From Pseudomonadales bacterium (GTDB lineage: Bacteria > Pseudomonadota > Gammaproteobacteria > Pseudomonadales > Azotimanducaceae): a stretch of 64,000 bases of DNA. Of the stretch, positions 25,351-32,495 are shown one piece after another. The notes under the pieces are model-generated. The model did not search any database and was not told where the DNA came from. It was given only the letters and a program-made list of their open reading frames with translations. A program made the position numbers and the translations under genes. The first letter of the stretch is position 1; each line of letters starts with the position of its first letter. The stretch spans positions 62,001 through 126,000 of the forward strand of contig JANQKS010000132.1 of assembly GCA_028281005.1 (NCBI GenBank). Direction: 5' to 3'.

Positions 25351-26022
25351 ATGGGTCAAAACATTACTTTAGCCACCGCAGACGGCTTTGAAGTCGGGGC
25401 ATACGTTGCGCAACCGGATGGGGCGGCCAAAGGTGCTGTGGTCGTCATCCAGGAAATTTTTGGTGTCAATCAGCATATACGCGAAGTCACAGACGGTTAC
25501 GCAGAAGCCGGGTTCTATGCCATTGCACCTAAGATCTTTGACCGCATTGAGCGCGACATTGAACTGGGTTACGAAGAGGCCGACATGGGCCGGGGTATTG
25601 AACTTGCCTTTCAGAAGCTCGACCACGCCAAGGCGTTGGGTGATATTCAAACAGCCATTAATGCGGCAGCAGAACACGGCAAAGTGGGCGTGGTGGGGTA
25701 TTGCTTCGGCGGCTTGATGACTTGGTTGTCCGCCTGCGATCTCGACGGCGTGAGTGCTGCCAGTTCCTATTATGGCGGCGGGGTTGCCGGACAAATGGAC
25801 AAGACACCAAATTGCCCGGTGATCATGCACTTTGGTGAACTTGATGCGCATATCCCCATGAGCGACGTGGAGACGGTTAAAACCGCGCAGCCGGACACCC
25901 CGGTCTACGTCTACAACGCCGACCACGGTTTTAACTGTAATCATCGCGGCAGTTACGATGCGGACGCGGCTCAGCTCGCCTATGCGCGGACGCTGGAACA
26001 CTTCAACGCACACTTACAATAG
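25351..26022 (+). CDS. Dienelactone hydrolase family protein
   Basis: Dienelactone hydrolases open lactone rings in the chloroaromatic branch of the beta-ketoadipate pathway; many family members have other ester substrates. The 223-residue protein has the triad residues: Cys118 in GYCFGG, an Asp in GELDAHIP, a His in ADHGFNC, plus the conserved Glu35 in IQEIFGVN. GGGAGAATGTAG precedes the ATG. No aromatic-degradation genes are nearby, so the substrate stays open. Confidence 0.9.
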   Translation: MGQNITLATADGFEVGAYVAQPDGAAKGAVVVIQEIFGVNQHIREVTDGYAEAGFYAIAPKIFDRIERDIELGYEEADMGRGIELAFQKLDHAKALGDIQTAINAAAEHGKVGVVGYCFGGLMTWLSACDLDGVSAASSYYGGGVAGQMDKTPNCPVIMHFGELDAHIPMSDVETVKTAQPDTPVYVYNADHGFNCNHRGSYDADAAQLAYARTLEHFNAHLQ

Positions 26023-26382
26023 AAGCGTGTCCGCGCTTGACATCTACAGGGGGTTTGTTGATCCTTCGCCCACGGAATGGGGCGGGCGAATCAAACTTTC
26101 CCCCGTTTACACTTTGGCCTCACTTGAACCACCAAGTACTGGCTGAGGTTAAGCAAAACAAGACACATGCTGTACACACTTGAAACCCACTCGGTGCAAA
26201 CGCCGCGTACGTTTCTGCCGCTGTTGTTCAGGTGAGGGATTGTTGTCTTTGTTTGCTGTCGTCGTCCGACATGATGTCGAGCGAAGGGAAAACACTAGTT
26301 TCAATCTAGGTTATAAAAAGTTGAAGTCGCGTTAAGCGACCGAGTAATCGACAAGAACGGATCTTTCCAGTAGGAAGTTGTA
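26023..26382 (+). promoter_or_regulatory. Intergenic region upstream of the TonB2-type operon
   Basis: The 360-bp gap contains no convincing ORF. Near its left end, arms TTCGCCC and GGGCGAA (about 26067-26092) could form the stem of a transcript end for the hydrolase, without a strong T-run. The right part is AT-rich (TTATAAAAAG near 26312) and should hold the operon promoter. I looked for a Fur box (GATAATGATAATCATTATC type) and saw none. Confidence 0.4.
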
Positions 26383-27186
26383 ATGAAAAATCTTATGCAA
26401 AGGCTAACGACCTTAAGGCTCGCCAAGCATGTGCTCGGGGCTGTCGGCGGCGTCGTGTTGATGAGTGTCGGCACCACCGCTTCAGCCACTACATTGGCGG
26501 ATATCTTCCAGGTCGCTGACCAGATTAATCAGGCCGCCATTCGGTCGCAGACAAAAATTGATGCGCTGACCGAAGAGACTCGCCGGCTGCTGAGTGAGTA
26601 CAAGACCGTACTCAAAGAGATTGAGGGGTTACGCGTTTACAACCGCCAGCTCGAAAAGCAGATCGCCAACCAAGAGCAGGAAATGTCGGACCTGGCCGAG
26701 TCGATTGACAAGGTCACCATCATCGAGCGGCAAATTACCCCGCTGATGCTGCGCATGATCGACGGGCTTGAGCAGTTTGTGGGTCTGGACATGCCGTTCC
26801 TCATGAAAGAGCGCCAAGACCGCATCGACCGTCTGCGTGAGATGATGGATCGCGCCGATGTAGCGGTGTCGGAGAAGTTCTCCCAGGTGTTCCGCGCGTA
26901 CCAGATCGAAAACGAGTACGGCCGCACCATGGAAACTTACGGTGACACCATCAACATCGCGGGCACCGAACGTAAGGTTGACGTCTTGAAGGTGGGCCGC
27001 GTAGCCCTGGTTTATCAAACCCCTGACGGTGAAGAAACCGGCATGTTTAACAAAAACACCGGCGAGTGGGAGCCGGTGGGTAATGAATACCAGGCGTCTG
27101 TTCGCCAGGGTATTCGCATGGCACGGCAGCAAGCGACCCAAGACATGTTCAGCATTCCTGTGCATGGCGCGGAGGCGGCACTATGA
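26383..27186 (+). CDS. DUF3450 family periplasmic protein of the TonB2-type cluster
   Basis: A 267-residue protein with a signal peptide ending around ASATT (about residue 37), a long coiled coil (about 45-125) and a smaller C-terminal domain with VGRVALVYQTPDG. It belongs to DUF3450 by position and sequence type. Such genes are found at the head of exbB/exbD/tonB clusters in marine gammaproteobacteria. The role is unknown; a periplasmic structural link for the ExbB-type channel is an inference. The next gene overlaps by 4 bp (ATGA). Confidence 0.82.
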   Translation: MKNLMQRLTTLRLAKHVLGAVGGVVLMSVGTTASATTLADIFQVADQINQAAIRSQTKIDALTEETRRLLSEYKTVLKEIEGLRVYNRQLEKQIANQEQEMSDLAESIDKVTIIERQITPLMLRMIDGLEQFVGLDMPFLMKERQDRIDRLREMMDRADVAVSEKFSQVFRAYQIENEYGRTMETYGDTINIAGTERKVDVLKVGRVALVYQTPDGEETGMFNKNTGEWEPVGNEYQASVRQGIRMARQQATQDMFSIPVHGAEAAL

Positions 27187-28670
27187 AAGCGAGCACACTG
27201 AACATGACGAGCACCCTAAGAAATACCTTGATCGCCAGCTTGCTGGCGATCCTCGCGCCATTTGCCATGGCTGAAGAGGCTGCTGAAGCAGCGCCTGCCG
27301 CAGACGATCTAACGCTCAATCAAGCCAATTCTCTCGAACAGCTGCTGGACAACGTTGAGCAACGCAGAGTGGTTGAGTCTCGCGAGCACACCGAGCGGGA
27401 ACGCCGTTTCACCCAGGAGCGCGCCAACCAGGCCAAGATGCTGCAAGACGCTCAGGCTGAGCGGACCCGGGAAGAGCGTCGCTCCGATCGCCTTGAAACC
27501 CAGTTTGAAGAAAACGAAATACGCATTGGTGACTTAACTGAGCAGCTCGACAAGCGGTTGGGTTCACTGCGTGAACTGTTTGGCGTGCTGCAGCAAGTGG
27601 CCGGGGATACCCGCGGTTTGTTCGAAGCTTCGCTGATTTCTGCGCAATACGAAAATCGCGGCGAGTGGCTCGGTGAGTTAGCCAAGAAGATGGGCACCGC
27701 CAGCCAGTTGGCCACCATCGAAGAAATGGAAGACCTGTGGTTTGAGCTGCAGCGCGAAATGACCGAATCCGGCAAAGTTACCAAGTTCCCCGGCACCATC
27801 ACCAAGCTCTCTGGTGAAAAGGTCAACACCGACATTGTCCGCGTGGGTTCTTATGCCCTGCTGGGTGAAGGTGAATACCTGCAGTGGGACGTTGATACCC
27901 AAGCGATTATCGAGTTGGCGCGTCAGCCGACCGGTCGCCACGTCAGTACGGCAGAGGCAGTGCAGAGCGCCGCGCCGGGAGAGATTGTCGAATTTTCTAT
28001 TGACCCGCTGCGCGGTTCTTTGTTGGCCTTGTTGATTCAAGCCGCTACGTTGGAAGAGCAAGTTGGCTCCATCGGCGCGGTAGCCGAATGTTACTTGCCG
28101 TTCTGTGACGGCCAGGGTGGTACGGTCGGCGCCATCATCATATTGGGCGGTTTCATCGGTGTGTTGCTTGCCCTTGAGCGGCTGATCACCCTGTCCATGG
28201 TGGGTGCCAAGGTAAACTCTCAGCGTAAGAACCCCACCCCAAGCGACGACAATCCACTGGGTCGTGTGTTGAAAGTCTACGACGAAAACAAAGAAGTGGA
28301 CGTCGAGACGCTGGAATTGAAATTGGGTGAAGCGATTCTCGGGGAAACACCCAAATTAACCAGGAATATCACCTTGATACAGGTGATCTCCGTGGTGGCC
28401 CCGTTGACCGGCCTGTTAGGTACGGTGATCGGGATGATCGAAACCTTCCAAGCCATTACTTTGTTTGGTGCGGGGGATCCGAAAACCATGGCCAGTGGTA
28501 TTTCCAAAGCGCTGATGACCACGGTCTTGGGCTTGTGTGTGGCGATTCCTACCACCTTGCTGCATGCCCTGGTGAATGCCCGCTCCAAGTCGGTGATCCA
28601 TGTGATTGAAGAACAGAGCGCAGGCATCATTGCCGAACATGCTGAAAAGTCAGGCCAGCCGCTAGGCTAG
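27183..28670 (+). CDS. TtpC-like MotA/TolQ/ExbB proton-channel protein with long periplasmic N-terminus
   Basis: The 495-residue protein starts with a signal peptide (ASLLAILAPFAMAEE), then a coiled-coil-rich periplasmic half (about 45-260), then the ExbB/TolQ domain with three membrane segments: about 318-338 (VGAIIILGGFIGVLLALERL), about 395-420 (LIQVISVVAPLTGLLGTVIG) and about 440-465. This layout matches TtpC, an extra subunit of TonB2 systems first described in Vibrio. It overlaps the DUF3450 gene and is followed by a short ExbB. Confidence 0.87.
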   Translation: MKASTLNMTSTLRNTLIASLLAILAPFAMAEEAAEAAPAADDLTLNQANSLEQLLDNVEQRRVVESREHTERERRFTQERANQAKMLQDAQAERTREERRSDRLETQFEENEIRIGDLTEQLDKRLGSLRELFGVLQQVAGDTRGLFEASLISAQYENRGEWLGELAKKMGTASQLATIEEMEDLWFELQREMTESGKVTKFPGTITKLSGEKVNTDIVRVGSYALLGEGEYLQWDVDTQAIIELARQPTGRHVSTAEAVQSAAPGEIVEFSIDPLRGSLLALLIQAATLEEQVGSIGAVAECYLPFCDGQGGTVGAIIILGGFIGVLLALERLITLSMVGAKVNSQRKNPTPSDDNPLGRVLKVYDENKEVDVETLELKLGEAILGETPKLTRNITLIQVISVVAPLTGLLGTVIGMIETFQAITLFGAGDPKTMASGISKALMTTVLGLCVAIPTTLLHALVNARSKSVIHVIEEQSAGIIAEHAEKSGQPLG

Positions 28671-28713
28671 CGTTTTGAGGCAGACGTTGAAAAACAAAGG
28701 GAGCTGTCGATAG

Positions 28714-29232
28714 ATGTTTGGCGACGCTTATCTAGCCATTGTTCGCTTCATGGAAATGGGGGGCGATGTGTTGTATCTCATCGCCCTCATCACCTTTCTG
28801 ATGTGGACGCTCATTTTTGAACGTATTTGGTTTTTCTGGACCGAGCACAAAGCGCTCGTTCGCGAAGCCACTGAAAAGTGGGAAGGGCGACCAGAGCGCA
28901 ATTCGTGGAGTGCTCACCAAGTACGTGAAGCGATGATTTCAGAAGCTGCAGACCGTATCAGCGGGTCTTTACCCATTATTCAAACCTGCGTGGCATTGTG
29001 TCCCTTGTTTGGGTTGCTGGGGACGGTGACCGGCATGATCGCGGTGTTTGACGCCATGGCTACCCAGGGCGGTAACGCCCGTTCCATGGCGGCAGGGGTA
29101 TCCATGGCGACCATACCCACTATGTCCGGGATGATTGCGTCTCTGTCAGGTTTGGTCGGCAGCACTTTCCTGCGCCGCAAAGTGGACTATGAAACTGAGC
29201 TGTTTGAAGATGTTCTGACACTGGATCATTAG
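28714..29232 (+). CDS. exbB: ExbB-type proton-channel subunit
   Basis: A 172-residue ExbB/TolQ protein with three membrane segments: about 16-36 (LYLIALITFLMWTLIFERIW), about 85-110 (TCVALCPLFGLLGTVTGMIA) and about 125-150 with AAGVSMATIPTMSGM. It forms the proton channel of the TonB complex with ExbD. GGGAG at 28700-28704 serves as ribosome binding site. Paired with the larger TtpC-like protein in the same operon, it is the ExbB2-type subunit. Confidence 0.92.
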   Translation: MFGDAYLAIVRFMEMGGDVLYLIALITFLMWTLIFERIWFFWTEHKALVREATEKWEGRPERNSWSAHQVREAMISEAADRISGSLPIIQTCVALCPLFGLLGTVTGMIAVFDAMATQGGNARSMAAGVSMATIPTMSGMIASLSGLVGSTFLRRKVDYETELFEDVLTLDH

Positions 29233-29282
29233 GGTCAGTTAGGTGTCTAAAGCTTCAGCAAGCCGCAGGCGCTAACAGCGAG

Positions 29283-29300
29283 GACAAGGACGACAAGGAT
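29283..29300 (+). repeat. Short tandem repeat, 9 bp x 2, upstream of exbD
   Basis: GACAAGGAC and GACAAGGAT lie head to tail, with a partial third unit AAGGGAG that acts as the ribosome binding site of exbD (ATG 29319). Confidence 0.6.
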
Positions 29301-29318
29301 AAGGGAGAACGATGCAGC

Positions 29319-29732
29319 ATGCGTAGACAATTTAGACGACGCGGTAGTGGCAGCGACGACGATGCCGATATCAACCTGACGCCCATGTTGGACGTGGTGT
29401 TTATCATGTTGATTTTCTTCATTGTGACCGCGACGTTTATCAAACAAGCCGGTATTGACGTGTTCCGGCCCGATGCCGTGACCGCTGAACAGAAGCCCAC
29501 GGTGGCCATGTTGATAGCGATTAGTCCGAACGGCGACATCTGGATAGACAAGAAACGTGTCGACCCTACCACCGTACGGGCGCACATCGAAAAACTGCAC
29601 GCGGAGAACCCCAAGGGCGGTTTGGTGATCCAAGCCGATAAAGCCTCAAAAAACGAAAAGTTGATGGTGGTCTTGGCCGCGGCCCGGGCGGCGGGGTTGC
29701 AAGAGGTTGCAATCTCAACCGAAAAGAATTAG
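29319..29732 (+). CDS. exbD: ExbD-type subunit
   Basis: The 137-residue protein has one membrane segment (about 21-42) preceded by a charged cytoplasmic tail, and the essential proton-relay aspartate at Asp25 in LTPMLDVVF. The periplasmic domain follows (about 50-137). It pairs with ExbB to drive TonB. An upstream in-frame ATG is not present; the start was chosen for the short RRQFRRRG tail. AAGGGAG lies 12 bp upstream. Confidence 0.94.
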   Translation: MRRQFRRRGSGSDDDADINLTPMLDVVFIMLIFFIVTATFIKQAGIDVFRPDAVTAEQKPTVAMLIAISPNGDIWIDKKRVDPTTVRAHIEKLHAENPKGGLVIQADKASKNEKLMVVLAAARAAGLQEVAISTEKN

Positions 29733-29773
29733 GAAAGGAATTAAGAATTAATAGCGAGTAGCTAGGAAACGAT

Positions 29774-30373
29774 ATGCTGACACGTTATGCGATCGGAGTG
29801 GGATTGGGCGCGATTGTCACATTCCTACTGTTTCTCATCATGCAGGCAGTCATTCAGAATGATGGCGCCAATCTTGATGAAGGTCCGAAGGGTAAGCTGT
29901 TGGATATGGTGCGTCTCACCGAAGACGAAGAAATCCAGACCAAACAGCGTAAACCCAAGCCGCCGCCGCCGCCGGATGAACCGCCACCGGATATGCCGAA
30001 ACCGACGTTTGATTCTTCCGACGTATCACAAGGTGTCGACATCGGGGCGGTAGACGTCAACGTGGACTTAAACGTTGGCGGTGGAGGTTTTAGCTCCGAC
30101 GGTGAGTATTTACCCATCGTTAAGGTAGCACCGGTGTACCCGCGACGTGCGCAAACACGGGGCATCGAAGGCTACGTGCTGTTGGAATTCACAGTGACCA
30201 AAACCGGCGCGGTGGAAAATCCGGTGGTGATTGAAGCCAAACCTCCGGGCATCTTTGACCGCGCCGCCATTAACGCGGCGCTGAAGTTCAAGTACAAGCC
30301 AAAAGTTGTGAACGGCGCTGCAATTGACGTGGCGGGCGTTCGTAACCGTATTACGTTTGAACTGGCCGACTAA
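29774..30373 (+). CDS. tonB: TonB-family energy transducer
   Basis: The 199-residue protein has an N-terminal membrane anchor (about 9-30), a short proline-rich spacer (KPKPPPPPDEPPPDMPKP, about 57-74) and a C-terminal TonB domain with YPRRAQTRGIEGYVLLEF and the final KVVNGAAIDVAGVRNRITFE. The short spacer is typical of TonB2 proteins, which span less periplasm than TonB1. It would contact TonB boxes of outer-membrane receptors. The last four codons plus stop are tandemly duplicated after the gene. Confidence 0.94.
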   Translation: MLTRYAIGVGLGAIVTFLLFLIMQAVIQNDGANLDEGPKGKLLDMVRLTEDEEIQTKQRKPKPPPPPDEPPPDMPKPTFDSSDVSQGVDIGAVDVNVDLNVGGGGFSSDGEYLPIVKVAPVYPRRAQTRGIEGYVLLEFTVTKTGAVENPVVIEAKPPGIFDRAAINAALKFKYKPKVVNGAAIDVAGVRNRITFELAD

Positions 30374-30384
30374 CTGGCCGACTA
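30360..30384 (+). repeat. Exact 12-bp tandem duplication including the tonB stop codon
   Basis: AACTGGCCGACT occurs twice (30360-30371, 30372-30383). Read in frame it is Glu-Leu-Ala-Asp-stop followed again by Leu-Ala-Asp-stop, so the duplication copied the end of tonB with its stop codon. The ribosome binding sequence AGAGGTAGG for the next gene follows at once. Confidence 0.9.
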
Positions 30385-30394
30385 GAGGTAGGAC

Positions 30395-31723
30395 ATGAAA
30401 AGCTTGCTACACATAAGCTCTGTACTTGTAACGGCACTGTTAACGCTGACTCTGGCGGTTGGAGGCTTCGCAGTACCGACGGTCGCCGAAGCGGCGGAAG
30501 AAGGGCAGAAGCCGCAGAAAACGCGTCGTGTGCCCTCCATGAGTGAGGCGGTCTATAAAAAGCTGGCTGAAGGCCAGGAAGCCATCGATGCCAAAGACTA
30601 CGTCACCGCCGAGCAAGTTATGAAAAACATGCTTGAGCGTTCAAAGCGTTATAACGGCAATGAAATTGGGCAGGTCTACAGCATGTTGGGCTACGTCTAC
30701 TTCCTGAAAGAAGACTACCGTTCAGCCATTGATGCGTACAAAAAGGTGGTTGCCCAGGGTGAAGACATTCCTGAAGGTCTGGAGCAGACCACGCTCTACA
30801 CGTTGGCTCAGCTGAGTTTTGTAGAAGGCTTTTACACCGATGCTCTGAAGCACATGGAAGAGTTTATCTCTAAAGCCACTAACCCAGGTCCGGAACCACG
30901 CATCTTTATGGGCCAGGTGTACTACCAAATGAAAGATTACCCTGCAGCGATTAACCAGATGATTGCGGGGATTGATCTGGCCAAGGAACGCGGTCTTACG
31001 ATTAAGGAAAATTGGTGGCAATTGTTGAATTTCCTGTACTACGAACAGGAAAACATGCCAAAAACCATCGAAACACTCGAGATTTTAGTACGGGATTATC
31101 CAAAGCGCGATTACTGGATTCGCCTAGCGGGTATGTATGGTCAGGAAGGCCAAGAGAAGAAACAATTGCATACCCTGCAGGCAGCTTATGCCGGTGACTA
31201 CCTCTCTAAAGAGACCGATTTCACTAACCTGGCAGGTTTGCTGATGCAGGAAGAAGCGCCTTACAAAGCCGCCAAGGTGATGGAGCACGGCCTTGATGAT
31301 GACATTATCGAGCGCTCCTCGAAAAATCTGCGCGCTTTAGGCCAGGCATGGCAGTTGGCGCAGGAAGTCGACAAAGCCATTCCGGTTTTAGAAGACGCCG
31401 CTGATTTGGCTGACGACGGCCGTATCTACGACCAGCTTGCCTACGTTTACTTAGAAGCCGATCGCTATGACGATTGCGTACGTTCAGCTAACGGCGCGCT
31501 GGACAAAGGCGGAATTCGCAAGAAACAAAGCACCTATTTTGTGCGCGGCTTGTGTTTGTACAACGACGACAAGTTGAACGATGCGCGCGGATCTTTTGTG
31601 TCCTGCCGCAACGAATCCCGCCGTGACGAAGACGACACCAATCTGCGCACCTGTGCACAGTGGATCACCTATATCGACCGGGAAAAAGACCGTCTTGCAC
31701 AGCTTGCCGCTGCGGGTCAGTAA
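30395..31723 (+). CDS. Tetratricopeptide-repeat protein of the TonB2-type cluster
   Basis: A 442-residue protein with a signal peptide (about 1-30, ending VAEAAEE) and many helical TPR-like repeats from about residue 48 to 430, for example QVYSMLGYVYFLKEDYRSAI and DDGRIYDQLAYVYLEADRYD. Secreted TPR proteins commonly end TonB2 clusters with DUF3450 and TtpC; a scaffolding role is suggested by that context. It is the last gene of the operon, ahead of an intrinsic terminator. Confidence 0.85.
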   Translation: MKSLLHISSVLVTALLTLTLAVGGFAVPTVAEAAEEGQKPQKTRRVPSMSEAVYKKLAEGQEAIDAKDYVTAEQVMKNMLERSKRYNGNEIGQVYSMLGYVYFLKEDYRSAIDAYKKVVAQGEDIPEGLEQTTLYTLAQLSFVEGFYTDALKHMEEFISKATNPGPEPRIFMGQVYYQMKDYPAAINQMIAGIDLAKERGLTIKENWWQLLNFLYYEQENMPKTIETLEILVRDYPKRDYWIRLAGMYGQEGQEKKQLHTLQAAYAGDYLSKETDFTNLAGLLMQEEAPYKAAKVMEHGLDDDIIERSSKNLRALGQAWQLAQEVDKAIPVLEDAADLADDGRIYDQLAYVYLEADRYDDCVRSANGALDKGGIRKKQSTYFVRGLCLYNDDKLNDARGSFVSCRNESRRDEDDTNLRTCAQWITYIDREKDRLAQLAAAGQ

Positions 31724-31739
31724 CATCAGGTAGGCTGCG

Positions 31740-31768
31740 TTATTGTGTTTGAGCACTAGTGCTATAAT
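31740..31768 (+). promoter_or_regulatory. Possible sigma70 promoter upstream of ribE
   Basis: A perfect -10 box TATAAT (31763-31768) has TTATTG (31740-31745) 17 bp upstream as a weak -35. The predicted transcript would begin about 31775, straight into the hairpin of the terminator below. It may be chance, or the hairpin may limit ribE transcription. Confidence 0.4.
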
Positions 31769-31776
31769 CAGACAAG

Positions 31777-31801
31777 AGGCCGGCTTTATGCCGGCCTTTT
31801 T
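31777..31801 (+). terminator. Intrinsic terminator after the TonB2-type operon
   Basis: An 8-bp stem AGGCCGGC / GCCGGCCT with loop TTTAT is followed by TTTTT. It lies 53 bp after the TPR gene stop and 31 bp before ribE. It is a textbook rho-independent terminator on the plus strand. Confidence 0.88.
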
Positions 31802-31831
31802 CGTACACACCCGTACCAGGAGAAATCACCT

Positions 31832-32476
31832 TTGTTCACAGGCATTGTGCAAGACCTTGTTCCCGTGCAGGATATCGTCGATCAAGGCGACCTGAAACGG
31901 TTACGCATAGACTTGGGTGCGCTTACCGACAACCTCAAACTGGGTGCTTCTGTTGCTGTCAATGGCACCTGTTTGACGGTCACCGAAGTGGCTGCCGGTT
32001 CCGCTTGGTTTGATGTCATCACCGAAACCCTGCGAGTGACTAATCTTGGCGACCTAAAGGTGGGCGATTTGGTGGACGTCGAACGTTCATTCCAGGTAGG
32101 GGATGAAGTCGGCGGGCATATTGTATCCGGCCACATCACGGCCACTGCTGAGCTGGTTGAGCGTGCGGTCGCCGGCCACGATCATGTGCTGACGTTAGCC
32201 CTCGATCAACAGTGGATGAAGTATGTCTTCCACAAAGGGTTTATCGCCTTGGATGGGGCGAGCTTGACCGTATCGTCTTTGGACCGTGCAAGCAGTACTT
32301 TCTGTGTCAGCTTAATTCCTGAAACGCTCAGTCGTACTACGTTGGGAACCATTGCCGTTGGCGAGCGGGTGAATGTAGAAGTGGATGCACAAACCCTAAC
32401 AACGGTGGATACGGTGGAGCGCCTGTTTGCAGATGAGCAGTGGCGCGCTCAGGTGATGGCTAAGCCGCTGTCCTAG
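31832..32476 (+). CDS. ribE: Riboflavin synthase, alpha chain
   Basis: Riboflavin synthase joins two 6,7-dimethyl-8-ribityllumazine molecules into riboflavin. The 214-residue protein starts MFTGIVQD and has two similar lumazine-binding halves: NGTCLTV with VNVERSF-type segments in the first, and LDGASLTV with NVEVD in the second. SGHI and HIVSGH are present. The start is TTG with AGGAGA 8 bp upstream. I see no FMN riboswitch consensus in the leader; other rib genes are absent here. Confidence 0.95.
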   Translation: MFTGIVQDLVPVQDIVDQGDLKRLRIDLGALTDNLKLGASVAVNGTCLTVTEVAAGSAWFDVITETLRVTNLGDLKVGDLVDVERSFQVGDEVGGHIVSGHITATAELVERAVAGHDHVLTLALDQQWMKYVFHKGFIALDGASLTVSSLDRASSTFCVSLIPETLSRTTLGTIAVGERVNVEVDAQTLTTVDTVERLFADEQWRAQVMAKPLS

Positions 32477-32495
32477 AAGGAGAGCCCGTCAGGCG

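Noticed and set aside
25369-26013. A 214-codon minus-strand frame opposite dienelactone hydrolase
   Set aside because: Fully antisense to a gene with intact catalytic motifs; no recognisable domain.
26023-26382. Fur box before the TonB2-type operon
   Set aside because: I looked for GATAATGATAAT-like repeats on both strands and found no convincing match.
31801-31832. FMN riboswitch before ribE
   Set aside because: The leader is only about 30-60 nt long and shows none of the conserved RFN segments.
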